Shown: piece after piece, positions 24,135 through 36,070 of the stretch
How the letters are laid out: the number at the start of each line of letters is the position of its first letter
Position numbering within the stretch: position 1 is the stretch's first letter
Origin: Agrocybe praecox
Lineage: Eukaryota > Basidiomycota > Agaricomycetes > Agaricales > Agrocybaceae
Length of the DNA: 64,000 nucleotides
Assembly (NCBI GenBank): GCA_964017145.1
Contig: OZ024840.1
Span: 4,650,001 to 4,714,000 of the forward strand
Reading direction: 5' to 3'
The notes under the pieces: generated by a model
Told to the model about the DNA's origin: nothing
What the model saw: only the letters and a program-made list of their open reading frames with translations
The model's database searches: none
Translations under genes and position numbers: made by a program

Positions 24135-25176
24135 AAAGCAGCCTACCTTCTCACCCCAAACTTATCTGGACAGCTTCGGAGGGAATTCAAAACGTTCGAT
24201 AACCACAATCGACGTTAGACTGGGCTGAGGGCGGAACCGAAGTAGTGGAGCAAGAGAATAACAGAAAACACAGGGAGGTAAACCGAGACCGCATCTTCTG
24301 GTATTATCCAGGCATCAGTGGATCTCCTTGATCCATGATTATCCATTTCTCAATATGCAATCCCTCTGTGTTGTGAGTGCATCTAAATAACTCATCAAGT
24401 TAAGTTTACTACTCGCTAGCCTTCTATTTCCTCGATGCGTGTGCAAAAGGCAAACTTAAGAGTAGACGCGCGCAATGTTTCGATGTTGCCCTGCTCTGAA
24501 ATTCTGCCCTCTCATAAATCTGCATCCACCTTTGATCCATTCCTCCCCAACTCATCAGTTATATCACACTCAGGATGCAGCCCACTCAGTCCGCTGATCC
24601 ATCCTCGTCCGCACCACTCAACCAAAGATTCGACGTTACTCAAGAGCAATACCAAGCGCTAATCCAAAGGCTCGAAGAACAAGAGAAAGAAAACGGTACG
24701 CCAACATATTCCAAATGCACGGTTGGTAATGCTCACAGACCCTGCGTCACCCTTGTTTAAAATTAAGAGAAAGCATTTAAAGCGATACACCAGCCGTTAA
24801 TTGAGAAGCCGAAAGGACAAATTGGACAGGGTCAAGGATACAACATCATGGAGGCAATGGGCATACAGCCCAACCACTATAACGTGATATTGATGAGCAT
24901 TCTATAGGATACAAATGGCAATGTATTGACGACGTACAGGATCTTTTTCACATTTACGCCGCCAAATACTTAGACTTGACCGCGGGCGCTAAAGAACAAA
25001 ATGAGTTTCAAGTTACGGCTCTGAAGGAAGAGGTAAGAATTCGTATATATTGACGTAATTACATTGCTGATTTACGATTTTAGATGGTAAAAGTGGTTCC
25101 CATATTACGCTACTACCGATTCGCGTGGCCAGTAGTCCATGAAATATGCGAGTTATCTATAAGGAAGAGTCATTGA
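24135..25176 (+). repeat. Segmental duplicate of 35.4-36.6 kb (inverted)
   Basis: The promoter and first four exons here match the promoter and exons of the gene at 33867-36070 on the other strand. Upstream landmarks in both: TGACTGGGCT, CTTATCTGGACAGCT, a GTTAG..GGGCG stretch, then CAGTGGRTC..CTTGATCCA and CAATATGCA. Similarity ends inside exon 4. The copy is an inverted duplication about 10 kb from its partner. Confidence 0.75.
24575..25176 (+). pseudogene. Truncated paralogue of the 33.9-36.1 kb gene
   Basis: Exon pieces 24575-24695, 24778-24897, 24940-25032 and 25084-25176 parallel exons 1-4 of the minus gene at 33867-36070: EQYQALIQRLEEQEKENG, then QPLIEKPKGQIGQGQGYNIM, EAMGIQPNHYN, FHIYAAKYLDLTAGAKEQN and MVKVVPILRYYRFAWPV. 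The donor after exon 2 is ATGAGC, where the paralogue has GTGAGT. Either splicing fails and a TAG follows at once, or a GTGATA site 9 nt upstream is used, losing three residues but keeping frame. Exon 4 stops after 30 codons (TGA at 25174), so the whole charged C-terminal part is absent. Probably a decaying duplicate; a short product of about 140 aa is conceivable. Confidence 0.68.
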
Positions 25177-25723
25177 AACATTGTGCAATGCGAAGGTTCA
25201 AAGGAGAGGGGGATATATAAATTCAAATGATGGATTGATGACAATAAAATTGCGAACGCAAGAATTTAAAGACAAAGCATAGAAGGGTGATGATGGTAGA
25301 ATGGGACAGAAAAAAAAAATTTGCAGTGAAAAATAAAATGTATGATACTTGCTTGACATCAAATAAAAGCGAAAGCGTTAACGATCGAATAAGCCACAGT
25401 TGATTTGTTTAATGAGATGTTAATATTCCGAGTTGCGAGGGATGCATGAGTGTTGGACGTGATGAATTCTGAATGCTTGATGTGCGTAGAGAAGATTTTG
25501 ACAGCTGACTAGATATTACGCCGCCTTCCGGTGTGACTAAGATATATTTTTGCTGCGGCCAATATGGGCGCGAGAGATAGCTCCAAGACATAATATTGAG
25601 GTGAGAAGCTTTTAGTGATGATGCTTTGACGACGTCGTCAAAGTCCTGGAAAATGAGGAGTTTCTGGAAATAGCGAATAGACTTAATATCCATAGTAAGC
25701 GCGCTGAAAGATCATATTCATCG
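25177..25723. other. Intergenic between two pseudogenes
   Basis: A minus open frame (25409-25693) has no motif or splice context. Nothing identified. Confidence 0.4.
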
Positions 25724-27000
25724 TTAATAGAATTTCGGGACTTCAATATTTCTCAAACTTGCCATTCTATCGCTAAAACGGAATGAGCAAAGAGCGAGCA
25801 CTGAAGAGTGGGAAAATGTACTTACAAAAGCCAGATAACCTTGGAGCCAGTTTTGCATCCCCGAAGGGTGACAATGTGGCCTCTGATGCACTCGTAGAGA
25901 AGGGCACGTCGATTCTTATCGGCCTGTAGAAGGACCTGTTAGCGTACGACGAGACAGCAGACGAAAACAGTGCCTTACGATGGGCAAGACATTGGCGATC
26001 AATTGGCTTCCCGTGACCAACAAGGCCAAGTCCACGATCATGGCGCGGCGGACGCTAAAATGATTAGACGCCTACTTTACTCCAGACGTGCGAGGCATGC
26101 CTGTTGACCAAAGTCTGAGCCGGATCACCTAGGAGGAGCTCAGAGACGATGAGAAGGCGAACGTCTGCTTCACAATCCAAAGCTTTTTCCAATACATGGC
26201 ACCCATAGCAGTTTGTAGCCGAGTCAACAATACGTCCGCTGAAAATGATAATTAATTACAGTTTAATGAAAATTATTCTTCAACGTACCACATACAAGAG
26301 ACGATTTTGCGCCTTTCTTCGGGAGTAGATACCGCTTCTAGGCACCTTTGGACAGCCCAGTTCCCGAATCTATATAAGCTTTAGGATGTAAATTAAATCA
26401 CAACCAAAGCACCAACCGATGCGCCATCATTTCGAAACCACGGGCGCATATAGCGTCCACGATCATGGCCCGTTCTTCAAGATCGGCGACCTTCAATTGT
26501 TGCTGGAGGAAGAAGCAGTGAAAGAAAGTTTATGGGCTACATATGGTGCATATGTGAGCATATGTGAGGTAAAATATAAAAAGAAACGTACTACTGTTGT
26601 TGATAAACAAAGGAATATTGTAGGTACTCTTTCTGACCTTGAGTGACACCAAATTTCAAGTCAGACGCCACAGGCTTCTCAGCAGCAGAATGACGCCACT
26701 CAGTGGGGAGGGTAGCCTGTTACTGGGCTAGATGAGGTTGTCGGTTCAGGTTCAATCTCCAATCCATGGGTGGAATGCGTCTAGTGTCTGTACGACGAGG
26801 CGATGGAGAATTGTAAAGCAAGTTCGCCATATCAGATTGAGAGAAAGGTTGGATATGCTGGTTAGCAATAGGGGCGGGTGTAGGGGGCTCCGTGAAAGGT
26901 TCGAAAGAAAGCAAGTTGGCATTACTACTAGCTGTTGGTTGATGGCGCAGGTGGCTCAAATGCGCAAGAGGAGAGCGGGATGCCGAAAGGTTTGCGGTCG
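25724..27000 (-). pseudogene. PUF/Pumilio-type RNA-binding protein, internal deletion
   Basis: Minus-strand exons read in order: VADLEERAMIVDAICARGFE, FGNWAVQRCLEAVSTPEERR, SGRIVDSATNCYGCHVLEKA, VRLLIVSELLLGDPA and HASHVWSK (26.5-26.07 kb), then RRAMIVDLALLVTGSQLIAN, NRRALLYECIRGHIVTLRGC, KTGSKVIWLFDRM and a stop at 25724. These are PUF repeats, which bind mRNA 3'UTRs. Between WSK and RRAMIV the repeats that should follow are absent. Only a 21-nt GT..AG remnant joins the two parts and the phases no longer fit, so the deletion fused two introns and broke the frame. A Pro/Ser-rich N-terminal region with in-frame stops lies around 26720-26960. Dead copy. Confidence 0.72.
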
Positions 27001-27639
27001 CAATAGCTTCTCGATTTTTAGCGGGGGAGTTGTTCTCAAAGTTGAGGGGCTGTTGATTGACATAGGAATAGCCAGGATGGCCGTGTTCGTAAGGAGAGTG
27101 AAGTTTGACGTCAAAGGACCTTCCACTGGGAGAAAGATCAGTCGGGATTAACTGTCCTGATGATACAGAATGAAGTCCATATGGCCTGATGCAGATGGTT
27201 GAAGTCGGTGGGTGTACAGTTGTCGAGAAGGAGGATGTTGTTGGGAGGATGAGGTGCTTAAAACTGAAGAGGGAGACGATGTTGGTTGAGACGAACTAAA
27301 GGTAAAGGAAGACGGGGCCAACGGCACGGAGCCGAGAGTGAACTAAAATTAGATATTGTTCGCCGTAGAATACTAAATTTAGATTATGTACCATGTAAAG
27401 TCGTCGAACAGTCTCACGCATACCTCACAAACTCTCATCCTTGGAGTGTAGACTCCAAGACTCTAGCCGGATAATGTAGAAGCTGTTAGACTCTGCGTCG
27501 GAAGAACGGTAAAAATGACGGGGTTTAAATTTATTGATATTTCTACTAAGTTATAATCCGGTGGACCCTTCGCTGTGCAACTGTCTCCCCCTACCTCCCT
27601 TGTTTCTCTCGTTTGACTTTCTCACTAATCAACATCAGC
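27001..27639. other. Intergenic region
   Basis: Pro/Ser-type minus frames up to about 27.3 kb may be the eroded N-terminus of the PUF gene. A pyrimidine-rich stretch (about 27580-27640) precedes the next start. Nothing else identified. Confidence 0.4.
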
Positions 27640-28536
27640 ATGAACGATCTTCAAAAGTAAGTTATGTCAGTCTTTTTGTTATTAAATTCTTTGCACATTG
27701 TAGAGAACACTGCCATTCGGCGCGCAAAAGGGTCTTTTTTGCGTCTGTTGCACCGTTTTATCATCAAGCCATGAACTTAGCAGGACAAATCGATGTTTTC
27801 CTGCTCTCTGTAACCCTCCTTTTCAAAATAAGACTTGCTCTCGATTCTTCTGCAAATTCCACTTTACGCATCTTGTTTAAGGTAGTTGTTCTCATTTTTG
27901 ATCTTTCTTTCTTTCGGCTGATTCTTTTATAGTATATTCTCAGACAAGTCCAGGACACTATAATCCATCAAAGCTCAGTTCCTCAAGCTAAAAACCGTTG
28001 GTCTTATATCCTTCAAGACGACGAGCAGGTAGCGAACTCTTACCACTTCAACCTCTCTTTTGCTTGTCTTACGCTTTATTCAGGCCGCACATTTTGTTGA
28101 AAATCCGTTCTCCAGAGACGTTTTGTTAAAGAAGCTCCAGATTTGGTTCATGACAGAGTACAGCCTCTACCGTTTCGACATCGGCGACCATATCACAATC
28201 CCAGGGGCCAACAAAAACACGATCTGGAATATCAAAGAAGACCTAAACCAAATTGATGGAAAAAATGAGGGAAACGAAGAGGAAAAAGACGGACTCTCTC
28301 GCATTTTACAAGATTGCGCACTTATAGATTTTACTGGACCCATGTCAACGAGCGCCCAGGACATCGAGAGGACCTTTCAAGACGTTCACGGGAAAGAATG
28401 TACAAAAGGATGCTTTTGTGCATTTTGCGAAGCAGGAGGAATACCTATCGGGCAAAAAGACTACTGCGAAAGTGATATTTTTGTCATTCCGGCAAAGAAG
28501 AAAGCGAGAAAAATAGAGGAGATGATGGATATATGA
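27640..28536 (+). CDS. Hypothetical protein, 4 exons, Cys-rich near C-terminus
   Basis: Exons 27640-27656, 27704-27881, 27933-28028 and 28084-28536 give 247 aa with matching phases (2, 0, 0). It starts MNDLQKEHCHSARKR in a pyrimidine-rich leader context. Visible: hydrophobic stretch IDVFLLSVTLLFKIRLAL (about 30-47), then NRWSYILQDDEQ, AAHFVENPFSRDVLLKKLQI, an acidic run (NEGNEEEKDG), and a compact cysteine group CTKGCFCAFC followed by a Lys-rich tail. The cysteines might bind metal. No family is recognised. It lies between two pseudogenes but its frames and splice sites are clean, so it may be a live gene. Confidence 0.6.
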
Positions 28537-28921
28537 TTTGTTATATACGTTCTGTCTGACATATCTACCATGACAACAATACGGATATTTTTGACTGATA
28601 ATAAACCGGACAGGAAATTAGATAAATAATCAATTACTAGATCAGATTCAGAATGACTTGGTCTGAAAAGGACTTCTATCAGTTGACCGAAAAAAACATG
28701 ATATTTCATATTTCGGAAGTATTCTAAAAATGCTCTTCGTAGTTTCTAGTATACTACAACATGTGTAGAGAGTGAGGGTGAGTGCGAGTGCCGAGAGTAT
28801 CAATGAGAGAGAGAAGATGCAAGGAAATTCACCTACTGCTCTTCCAAATTAGGATTTCAGTGGGCCACACGTACTCGGAGAACATCGGTTGGGACCATTC
28901 ATGTCGGCAAAATAATGGCCA

Positions 28922-31253
28922 TTATGGGTTATACGCACTATCAAACTCTCCTGCCAGCGGTGGGAAGAGCAGGCGCAAAAGGACTCGAGCTCGTACGAGT
29001 GGCATTAGGTTAGGTTGTAACTCTGAGCCACTATAAACTCGAGGAACTTGATGCTGGCGTAAGGGTGTGCTTGGTTGATAGTGCGAAGTGCTGGCTTGGT
29101 TCGGGACATGAATAGCATTGAGAACATTTGGCAATGGATGCTTCGCTCGAGAGGGACGGGTTCGAGGTTGACTGAGACGGAGATCACGGAGACCTGCCCG
29201 CTCTCTATTCTTTGCCTCTAAGGCTGCCTGTCGCTGGGCAGCAGTCTCTTTCTTCCTCTTTTCACTCCTCTCTGCTTTCTCAGCTTCGTGTTTGCGGAAG
29301 TATTCAGCGTCGTCTTCACTGAGCATCTTAGCGATTCCGAGCCGTGTCTTCGAGAATAAGTTACACTCCAGCCAGCTGCAATAAGACCTCTGACATGAGA
29401 TATCCGACTTTTCGTTGCCAACACCGTCAAGACCGTGTCTGGAAGCGAACATTGTATGCCCCAAGGATGCCGTTGGTACTTCGAAACATAGGTTTTATGT
29501 CTCCATGTGGTAAGAAGTTGTCGCGCGCTTTGAAGATGTGTGTCATGACGGTTGCAGCAGTTGGTCCTTCGGCCTGATTACGCTTTCTGTTCTGGTTGAG
29601 GTCTTCAGCAGCAGAGTCGACAATTTGTATGGTAGAATTGAGGGGCAAAAGAAGGTGGTGGTTAGGAGTGCTGTTTCGTAAGCAGTTGTCACAGCACATA
29701 TTGAAAGGATCTGGCAAACATATAAGCAGAGTCGACACATGCAGGAAGATAAAATCACGTACCGTTTGATGGGTTTCCATCTCCAAACTACCTACGAGAA
29801 ACCTCTTGCCTACAACCTTTAGCCTCAATCCAGTCACGTAACCCTTCCTCGACGGCCTTTCGAAAAACTATGGTATCACTGTTGACCGGGTCTACGACAG
29901 AGCTGGACTTGGGCTTCATTTCTTGGAAAACACTAGGCTGAACGAGAAGTATTGCACGCGATGCGATCGAATGGTCCCGGCCTCCTCTACCAGCTCGCTG
30001 CATCCATATTGAAAGGCTGCCAGGTACAATGAGTTACACAACTTGACGAATATGCGGCTGATCGCATCCCTGTAGAAATTAAGTGTTAACTAGGAGACTT
30101 GTGGGCAAATAAAAATACGTACCATACCCGCAGCCTCAGTAGTCAATAATATTCTTATCTTTCCCTTCCGAAACCTCTTGAGCACCTTCTTCTTCGACCA
30201 AACACTCCTTCATGAATGATAAGTGGCAACCATGCCCCGCATACACAAAGGCAATCGTGCACGCAGCCACTTCATGGCATCCATAGTAACGTTGATGTCG
30301 TCGAAGAACAACATTGTCTAAACCAGCTCCTGCAGCGAATCATCAACGTTCGGGTGAAGAAGAAGAAAGGAGAGCAAATCCAAATCGGATTTAACCCCTT
30401 TCATCGTGCGCATGAATCACGCAACGTTGGACCGATTGGTTCCCAAGTTGACATGATATGTTGAATCGCGTGGCATATGCATCACCTGGCGAACAGAAGC
30501 AAGAGTCGAAGGAGAGAGTGGCTGATGTAACGAGGAAAGAAATACCGGCGGCGACAAACGATCACAGAGCGCCGAGTTCGTAGAGGACAAAAACTGTCGC
30601 CCCATTGCGAAATACAATGTGCCCCGTCAATGATGATAGCGTATATGCTAGCTGTGACCTTGGGTGAATTGAGAAAAGACCGAAAGCCGTCATGTTGGAG
30701 GCACATCTCGGGGGAGGTTATAATGACACGGTGGTTCATGTTTTCAATAGCCTATTTCCCAAAAGTCAGAAGTGTTTCTTTTTAATAACTATTGAATGCA
30801 TACCTTATGTAGAGCACTGTTGTAAGTCTCTCCGTTTACGGCAGCCGCAGAAAGGCCTAGTTTGTTGAAGCGTGCGGCCTGGCATTCGAAAATGAGATTG
30901 CAAGAGATGTCTAATATCAAAAAAATACTGACCTGATCCTCCTCGAGGGCATTCAATGGCGAGATAATAACCACGGTCTTCTTGGTTTCAACCAGTAGCG
31001 GTAGGATGAATGGCAATGTCTTCCCAGCACCTGTCCCTGCTACAACCGAACAATCAAGCCCGAGCAGCAGTACCTCTGCTACATCCAGCTGCCAGTCGTA
31101 TGGAGTCAAGCCTTCACTACGAAGCTGGAGCTCACAACACATTTTCTGGCAGGTAACTCGAGAGGAATACCCATTCTTCGTAGCAAGTTGACGAGCATTG
31201 TCGAGGAGTTGAGCAGCGTGTAAAACTTCACGGCTGTGCTGCTCAACGCTCAA
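28922..31253 (-). pseudogene. RecQ-like DNA helicase pseudogene
   Basis: From 31253 leftward: LTPYDWQLDVAEVLLLGLD, motif I AGTGAGKTLPFILP, VVIISPLNALEEDQ, an intron, AARFNKLGLSAAAVNGETYN, an intron, HRVIITSPEM, then motif II as IIDGAHCISQWG (family DEAH; the Glu is Gly). A frameshift follows, then SPSTLASVRQVMHMPRDSTY. Further on come TMLFFDDINVTMDAMKWLRA with two in-frame stops, ILLTTEAAGMG, WMQRAGRGGRDHSIASRAIL, and a zinc-binding piece CCDNCL. A Lys/Glu-rich tail reaches about 28922. Gene order and introns are kept, but nonsense codons, frameshifts and the motif II change show that it is dead. RecQ helicases of this kind are multi-copy in Agaricomycetes. Confidence 0.75.
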
Positions 31254-33866
31254 CCCGCGTTGTGATGACGTTATGGTTTCTCTTGGTTAAAAATAACTTG
31301 TGTGTGAAACACATATGTATCTATAGATTTTTGATGCGCAAGTGTCTAAATGTTTATCGATCATATAGCAAGTCATGCCGATTAGGTAGTAACTAGAGTA
31401 CTGTTTTTCATAGGATATGAATACATAAATGTGGGTTATATCCCTCTTGAAATCATGAAGTAAATTCTGCAGTTTTGAAATCCAAATCCAAATCTCAAAC
31501 TTAAATTGAAATTTCGATATCCAAATTCAAATGTTGAAGCTCGAATCCAAATTTCGAAATGTTGAAATTTTAAATCTCTCTATGAAACGGAGAATTTATA
31601 TGCCAAATTACTGGTTTTTGAAAACCAAATGTTTTTGATTTCAAATTCTGCGGTTTGGAATTTGAATCATATGTTGGAGCCTAAATCTGTGGCTCGGAAT
31701 TCAAATTCTATGGCTCGGAATTCAAATTCTGTTGATCGGAATTCAAAGTTTCCTGCCGGATTGACATTCTGCCGCTCAGAATTCGTACGCCTAGCTCTGA
31801 CTCTCGCTCTGATTATCGGATTCAAATCCTCTTCTCGCTCTTGATTTTTGTGGAAAGTGATCTCTTGCAGCTTTCCAACTGGCACAAGTGCTCAGCACTC
31901 ATTTGTATCTTATTGACGAATTTGTCCCGATGCTGATGACTGGACAAAATTTGAAAAAAATTAACAATGTGAGTTGGTGATTTTCCTTTTCGTTCCAAAT
32001 CCTTTCCTATTTTCTTTTCCTTTGCTTCTTTCTATTTTTCTATATCAAAGAGCTATCTGACACTCCCCGCATCTCCACCCACGCAGGCTATCCGGTTTCA
32101 CATCGCCCTTTCGAACATCAACTATTTGCTCTCGAAGTAAGGTACCCTGTATGCACCGTCTACAGGATATGCGCAGTTGCGAATTTTTTTGTGTCTCAGA
32201 TCTCGCTTCCATCCCAGGTACGTCCTATGTCACATCTCAGCATTGAAATGGAGTCATGTTCTACATGGATAGGCGCGAACGCGGAGCAAATAACAGGAAG
32301 TGCTTGAGCCTTGGGAGAAGTTGCGTTGCGTTGCGTGGGCAAAGGACTTTAGGAAGTACGATCCCCCTTCCCCGGCGAAAAGATATATTATAAGAGTACC
32401 AAAGCCTCTCGGTACTCCCACCCTTTTATTCGCTTTGCGGTGACAAACACACCCACGACCTCCCTTCTGTCCTCTTCGTCTGGATCCATGACCCACCCTC
32501 CACTTGATCTGTTCTCCATCGACTCAGCACCTCTCAGGCTTCCAGGTTCACACTGAATGCGGAAACCGACATCGGTATGCTATATCAATTCGAATGACAT
32601 CTCTGCGTTCCTTTTCGGGCCCTCTATCACCCCGAACACAAACACAACGACTAGTCTAACGAACGGCCAGGCTTTCGTCGTTGTCATCCTCGTCCACATC
32701 CTCCCCTCTCCCGCTGCTATCTTTCTTCTCCCATCTGGCACCTCAACTATCCTCAAACGTTCAACGTTGAAAGTTCTTCCCATGTCTCTGGAGGACTACT
32801 TTCGTGTTTACTCGCTCAGCGCTTATTTTTTATTCTACCTTCCCCTGCGCTATCCTTGTGCGATATTTAAACTCGTAACAACATCTTTTTATTCCTCATC
32901 TTGCTTAGCTTCGTTTTTTCTCTTTTTTCTTTTCTTTCTAACTTTCTTTCTATCGAGTGTCCCTTCGTATCATCTTTATCCAACGCATTTTTACTAAACA
33001 CACCACATATACGCATGTTTTTCCTTCCTTCCCTTCATCAGCCTCCTCATCGGAATGTTCTCTGCTCACAGACTCGGGTATCAACGTCAACAACGATCCG
33101 CCCCAGTCCATCATTGGGAAGAATGTGTTTTTGCTCGTCGTCTCGCTTTCGAGGGCGCAAAACTGAACGAGGTTTCTTTCCTTCCTTTTATTTATACAAA
33201 AGTTGGTGTCGCAACTTGCAAGTAGTTAGGAAACTTAATCAAGTTGATGTTCGGTTCTTTATTATGGTGCTCGGGCTTGACCTGTGAGAGGAGATGTATG
33301 AGCGACCCACAGCATGTATTAGTTGAACATGTTAAAAAATTAACACGCGCTATCTGGATGGCAGGTCAAAATATCATAGATTCATTGGGGTTACGCCAGT
33401 CGCCAAGAGGTACATTGCTAATTTAAAATAAGGGTGTAAATTAAGAGGACGGCGAATCCACGGTGAAATCGGTAATTATGGGGAAGGCGACTCTGTCACT
33501 ATTGTCTGATACATCGAATAGTACAACATCAATGAACCTGGCAGCAAGGTTGCTTTTACCAAAGTGAATAAGCATGAAGCTGCGAGTTTCCTTGCCCTTC
33601 AATCGTGAGGCAGATGCAACCATGCCCGGATAGTCCTAGTTCGCCTACGATTGCCGTGCCGCCGCGATACAATCCTGAGGGAAGGGGATATAAGGACAAT
33701 ATGCTACCAATTGTACCGTGAATATCATCTGGGAGGGAGCATTGAAGCGAGTGGGGTGAAAGATGCAGCTAAAATGTCGTGCAAGAAATAGAAATACAGA
33801 AAATGAATGGAGAGTAGACCGCGGATCATCAACAGGATAAGGCGGATGAGTTAAACTTCGAAGGAA
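31254..33866. other. 2.6-kb region without a supported gene
   Basis: Contains a dispersed repeat (31665-31765). Plus frames at 32557-32997 and 32901-33287 are pyrimidine-driven Ser/Phe/Leu-rich text without motifs. A minus frame at 33441-33623 (MLIHFGKSNLAARFIDVVLF) is isolated and unrecognised. The stretch from about 31980 to 33170 is strongly pyrimidine-rich on +, like a long promoter or leader, but no gene start downstream was convincing. Confidence 0.4.
31665..31765 (+). repeat. AATTTGAATTC-rich dispersed repeat, copy 2
   Basis: Matches about 15920-16035: GTTGGAGCCTAAATCTGTGG, CTCGGAATTCAAATTC repeated, GATCGGAATTCAAAG and TTTCCTG. The flanks (from about 31480) carry the same CAAATTTCAAAT-type words. 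Confidence 0.65.
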
Positions 33867-36070
33867 TTAAACGATACTTTTTTGTCTTGCTGAGGAATTT
33901 TTCAAAAACCTCCGAATGAATTCGGTCGTTAACCACTCCTTCCTGTAAGTGAGAAGCACTCGATGCTTGGACGACGCCTAGATAAAAAAATGACGGAGTC
34001 ATTCTCAGGTAAAAAGGGCGCAGGGCACAAACAGACTTACAAGAGCCAATACCTTTTCTAACCTTTTCTTGTCTTGCTTGGTAAGCGACTTCGCAATATT
34101 CAGATGCTTCTTCGCCAAATTATGGATATCCAACTATAAATACCTCTAAGCCAACGAACCGTTTAATGAAAGAAAACATACATACCTGCACGTCAGAAAA
34201 AACATCCTCATCCCATTCGAGTTTTTCTTTGAGATTTGCGGTTGATATGCCGCGCGGTCTCTCTATGGTATTGTCATCGTTTCCCTCTCGACGGCGACCC
34301 ATCTGGGAGGGACAAGGATCATGTGGAAGGTCAGAGAGCTTGAGTCTGATGAAAGGTGCCCAGAGAAACGTACCTTCGTGTCTTCGCCTTCGTATTCTTC
34401 TTCTTCTTCTTCCTCCTCCTCCTCCTCCTCGCCTTCGGATTCTTTTTGGTCTTGATTGTCATTGCTTCGGATTTGCAGGTCCCCGGCATCGACTATGTCT
34501 TCGTAACCCTGCGCGTTGTGATCCTGGAGGGGTGCCTCATCCTCTTTGATGCCTTTGTTGGGGTCTATGCCCCCCCCCCCAGGGCTGCCATGCTTAGAAC
34601 CCTCCACATTTAATCCAGCCGTTGTTTTCCGCTTTATCTCGGAACGTTTTTTCGTGAATATTTCCACGAAGTCAATCCGCATGGGCTCCTGCATATGATG
34701 AGTGAGATGGATCCCAGAAATATGTAAAAAATTAGACAGGAAGACGATAACTTTACCATAACGGATGGCTTACTATGATTTTGACGTTCTTGCTTTCTTT
34801 GAAGGTGGTTTCCAAAATCTCGACGTCGCTGCTGGAATGTTCGTCCTCTATGTTCTTGTTTTCTTTCTTCGCTTTAAATCTCTCCACCTTCGCGGGCTTT
34901 TCAGTTGGTTTCGACATTAAATTCCCCTCGTGGTTGTCGATGGGTGATAGAAACACTCTTGCATGGCGTGGCTTTTTGGCTGAGGGACCTTCGATGACTT
35001 GAAGGTTGTTGTCGCTCTCGGATCCGGCTTTGTCTAAAAATTTCCTCTTAGCGCAACCTTCAACCTTGTTCTTGTCCTCCTTTATCTTGGATTTTCTCGC
35101 CGATTTATCCACAAGATTCTTCGCCGTTGCGGTTGCTTTATCTATCGTTCTTCGCTCGGAAGTTTTGTCCGATCCTATAATTTGCTTCTTCTGCCGTCCT
35201 TCAACCTTCGAGTTGTACGTCCTCCTCAACGCTTGAGCCTGTAATCGGTTATCCTTCTTGTGTTTCGTCTCTCTAATCTGACCATCAATTTCTCCCCTAT
35301 CCACAGCCAAAGCTTTTCCAGTCAATCCTTCGCCTTCATCGTCAAAAAACATGAATTCTTCGTCCTCTGAAGATCCTTTCAAACAGACCGTTATCGGGAG
35401 AGCAGTAGGTATGGTCGTCGTATAGCATCTAAGGCCTTCGATAGAGTCTTTGTAGGAAGCACTGGTTTTTCTGAGGTAGTTCTCCGTAAGATCGTCGATC
35501 GGCCACATGGATCGATAATAGCGTAATACGGGTGCATGTTTTACCATCTAAAGTTGTAGATTAGCAGTATAATTATCTCAATATCTATGTGTCATTCATT
35601 ACCTCCGCTTTTAGAGCTGTAATCTGTTCTTCATCCTGTCCTTTAGCGCCCACAGTCAATTCCAAATATTCGCCAGCATGGATGTGAAAAAGTGCCTGTG
35701 AGGTTAGGTAAGATATCGAAGCATCCAACGTATCCACATGTAAAACTCACCAATATCAAGTTATAGTGATCGGGTTGTATTCCCATTGCCTCAACAATAT
35801 TGTACCCCTGACCCTGTCCTGCCTGTCCTTTCGGTTTCTCGATCAACGGTCGTTGTAACATTTGAAATACTTGTTGGAGCCTGTCTAAGTTTAGAGCCTG
35901 TGCGTGAACATCACCGACAAGTGTTTAGAAGATGACGACGTACCGTTCTCTTTTTTTTGTTCTTCAAGCGTTTGGATTAGTGATTGGTACTGCTCTTCAG
36001 TGATGAAGTTCTTTCCAAAGGTTCCAACTTTCGAGGATGAGGATGCGTCGTCCATTTCAGTGGGCAGCAT
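33867..36070 (-). CDS. Unknown nuclear-type protein, 8 exons, acidic and basic tracts
   Basis: Exons: 35944-36070, 35751-35884, 35603-35695, 34774-35547, 34374-34688, 34186-34302, 34041-34133 and 33867-33977; the sum is 1764 nt, 587 aa, with all phases consistent. The start MLPTEMDDASSSS is chosen because the duplicate at 24575 starts alike. Order: EEQYQSLIQTLEEQKKEN (short coiled coil), a Gly/Gln segment GQAGQGQGYNIVEAMG, FHIHAGEYLELTVGAK, a Lys/Glu-rich middle with AKKPRH-type nuclear-localisation signals, a poly-Glu run coded by a GAG/GAA microsatellite (about 34395-34430), and LDIHNLAKKHLNIAKSLTKQ near the end. A C10 run at about 34571 lies in exon 5. No family is recognised. Nuclear location is inferred from composition. 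A truncated duplicate lies at 24.1-25.2 kb. Confidence 0.72.

Noticed and set aside
32557..33287. Two overlapping hydrophobic plus frames (146 and 128 aa)
   Set aside because: Pyrimidine-rich DNA gives Phe/Leu/Ser-rich frames by composition; no family or splicing support.
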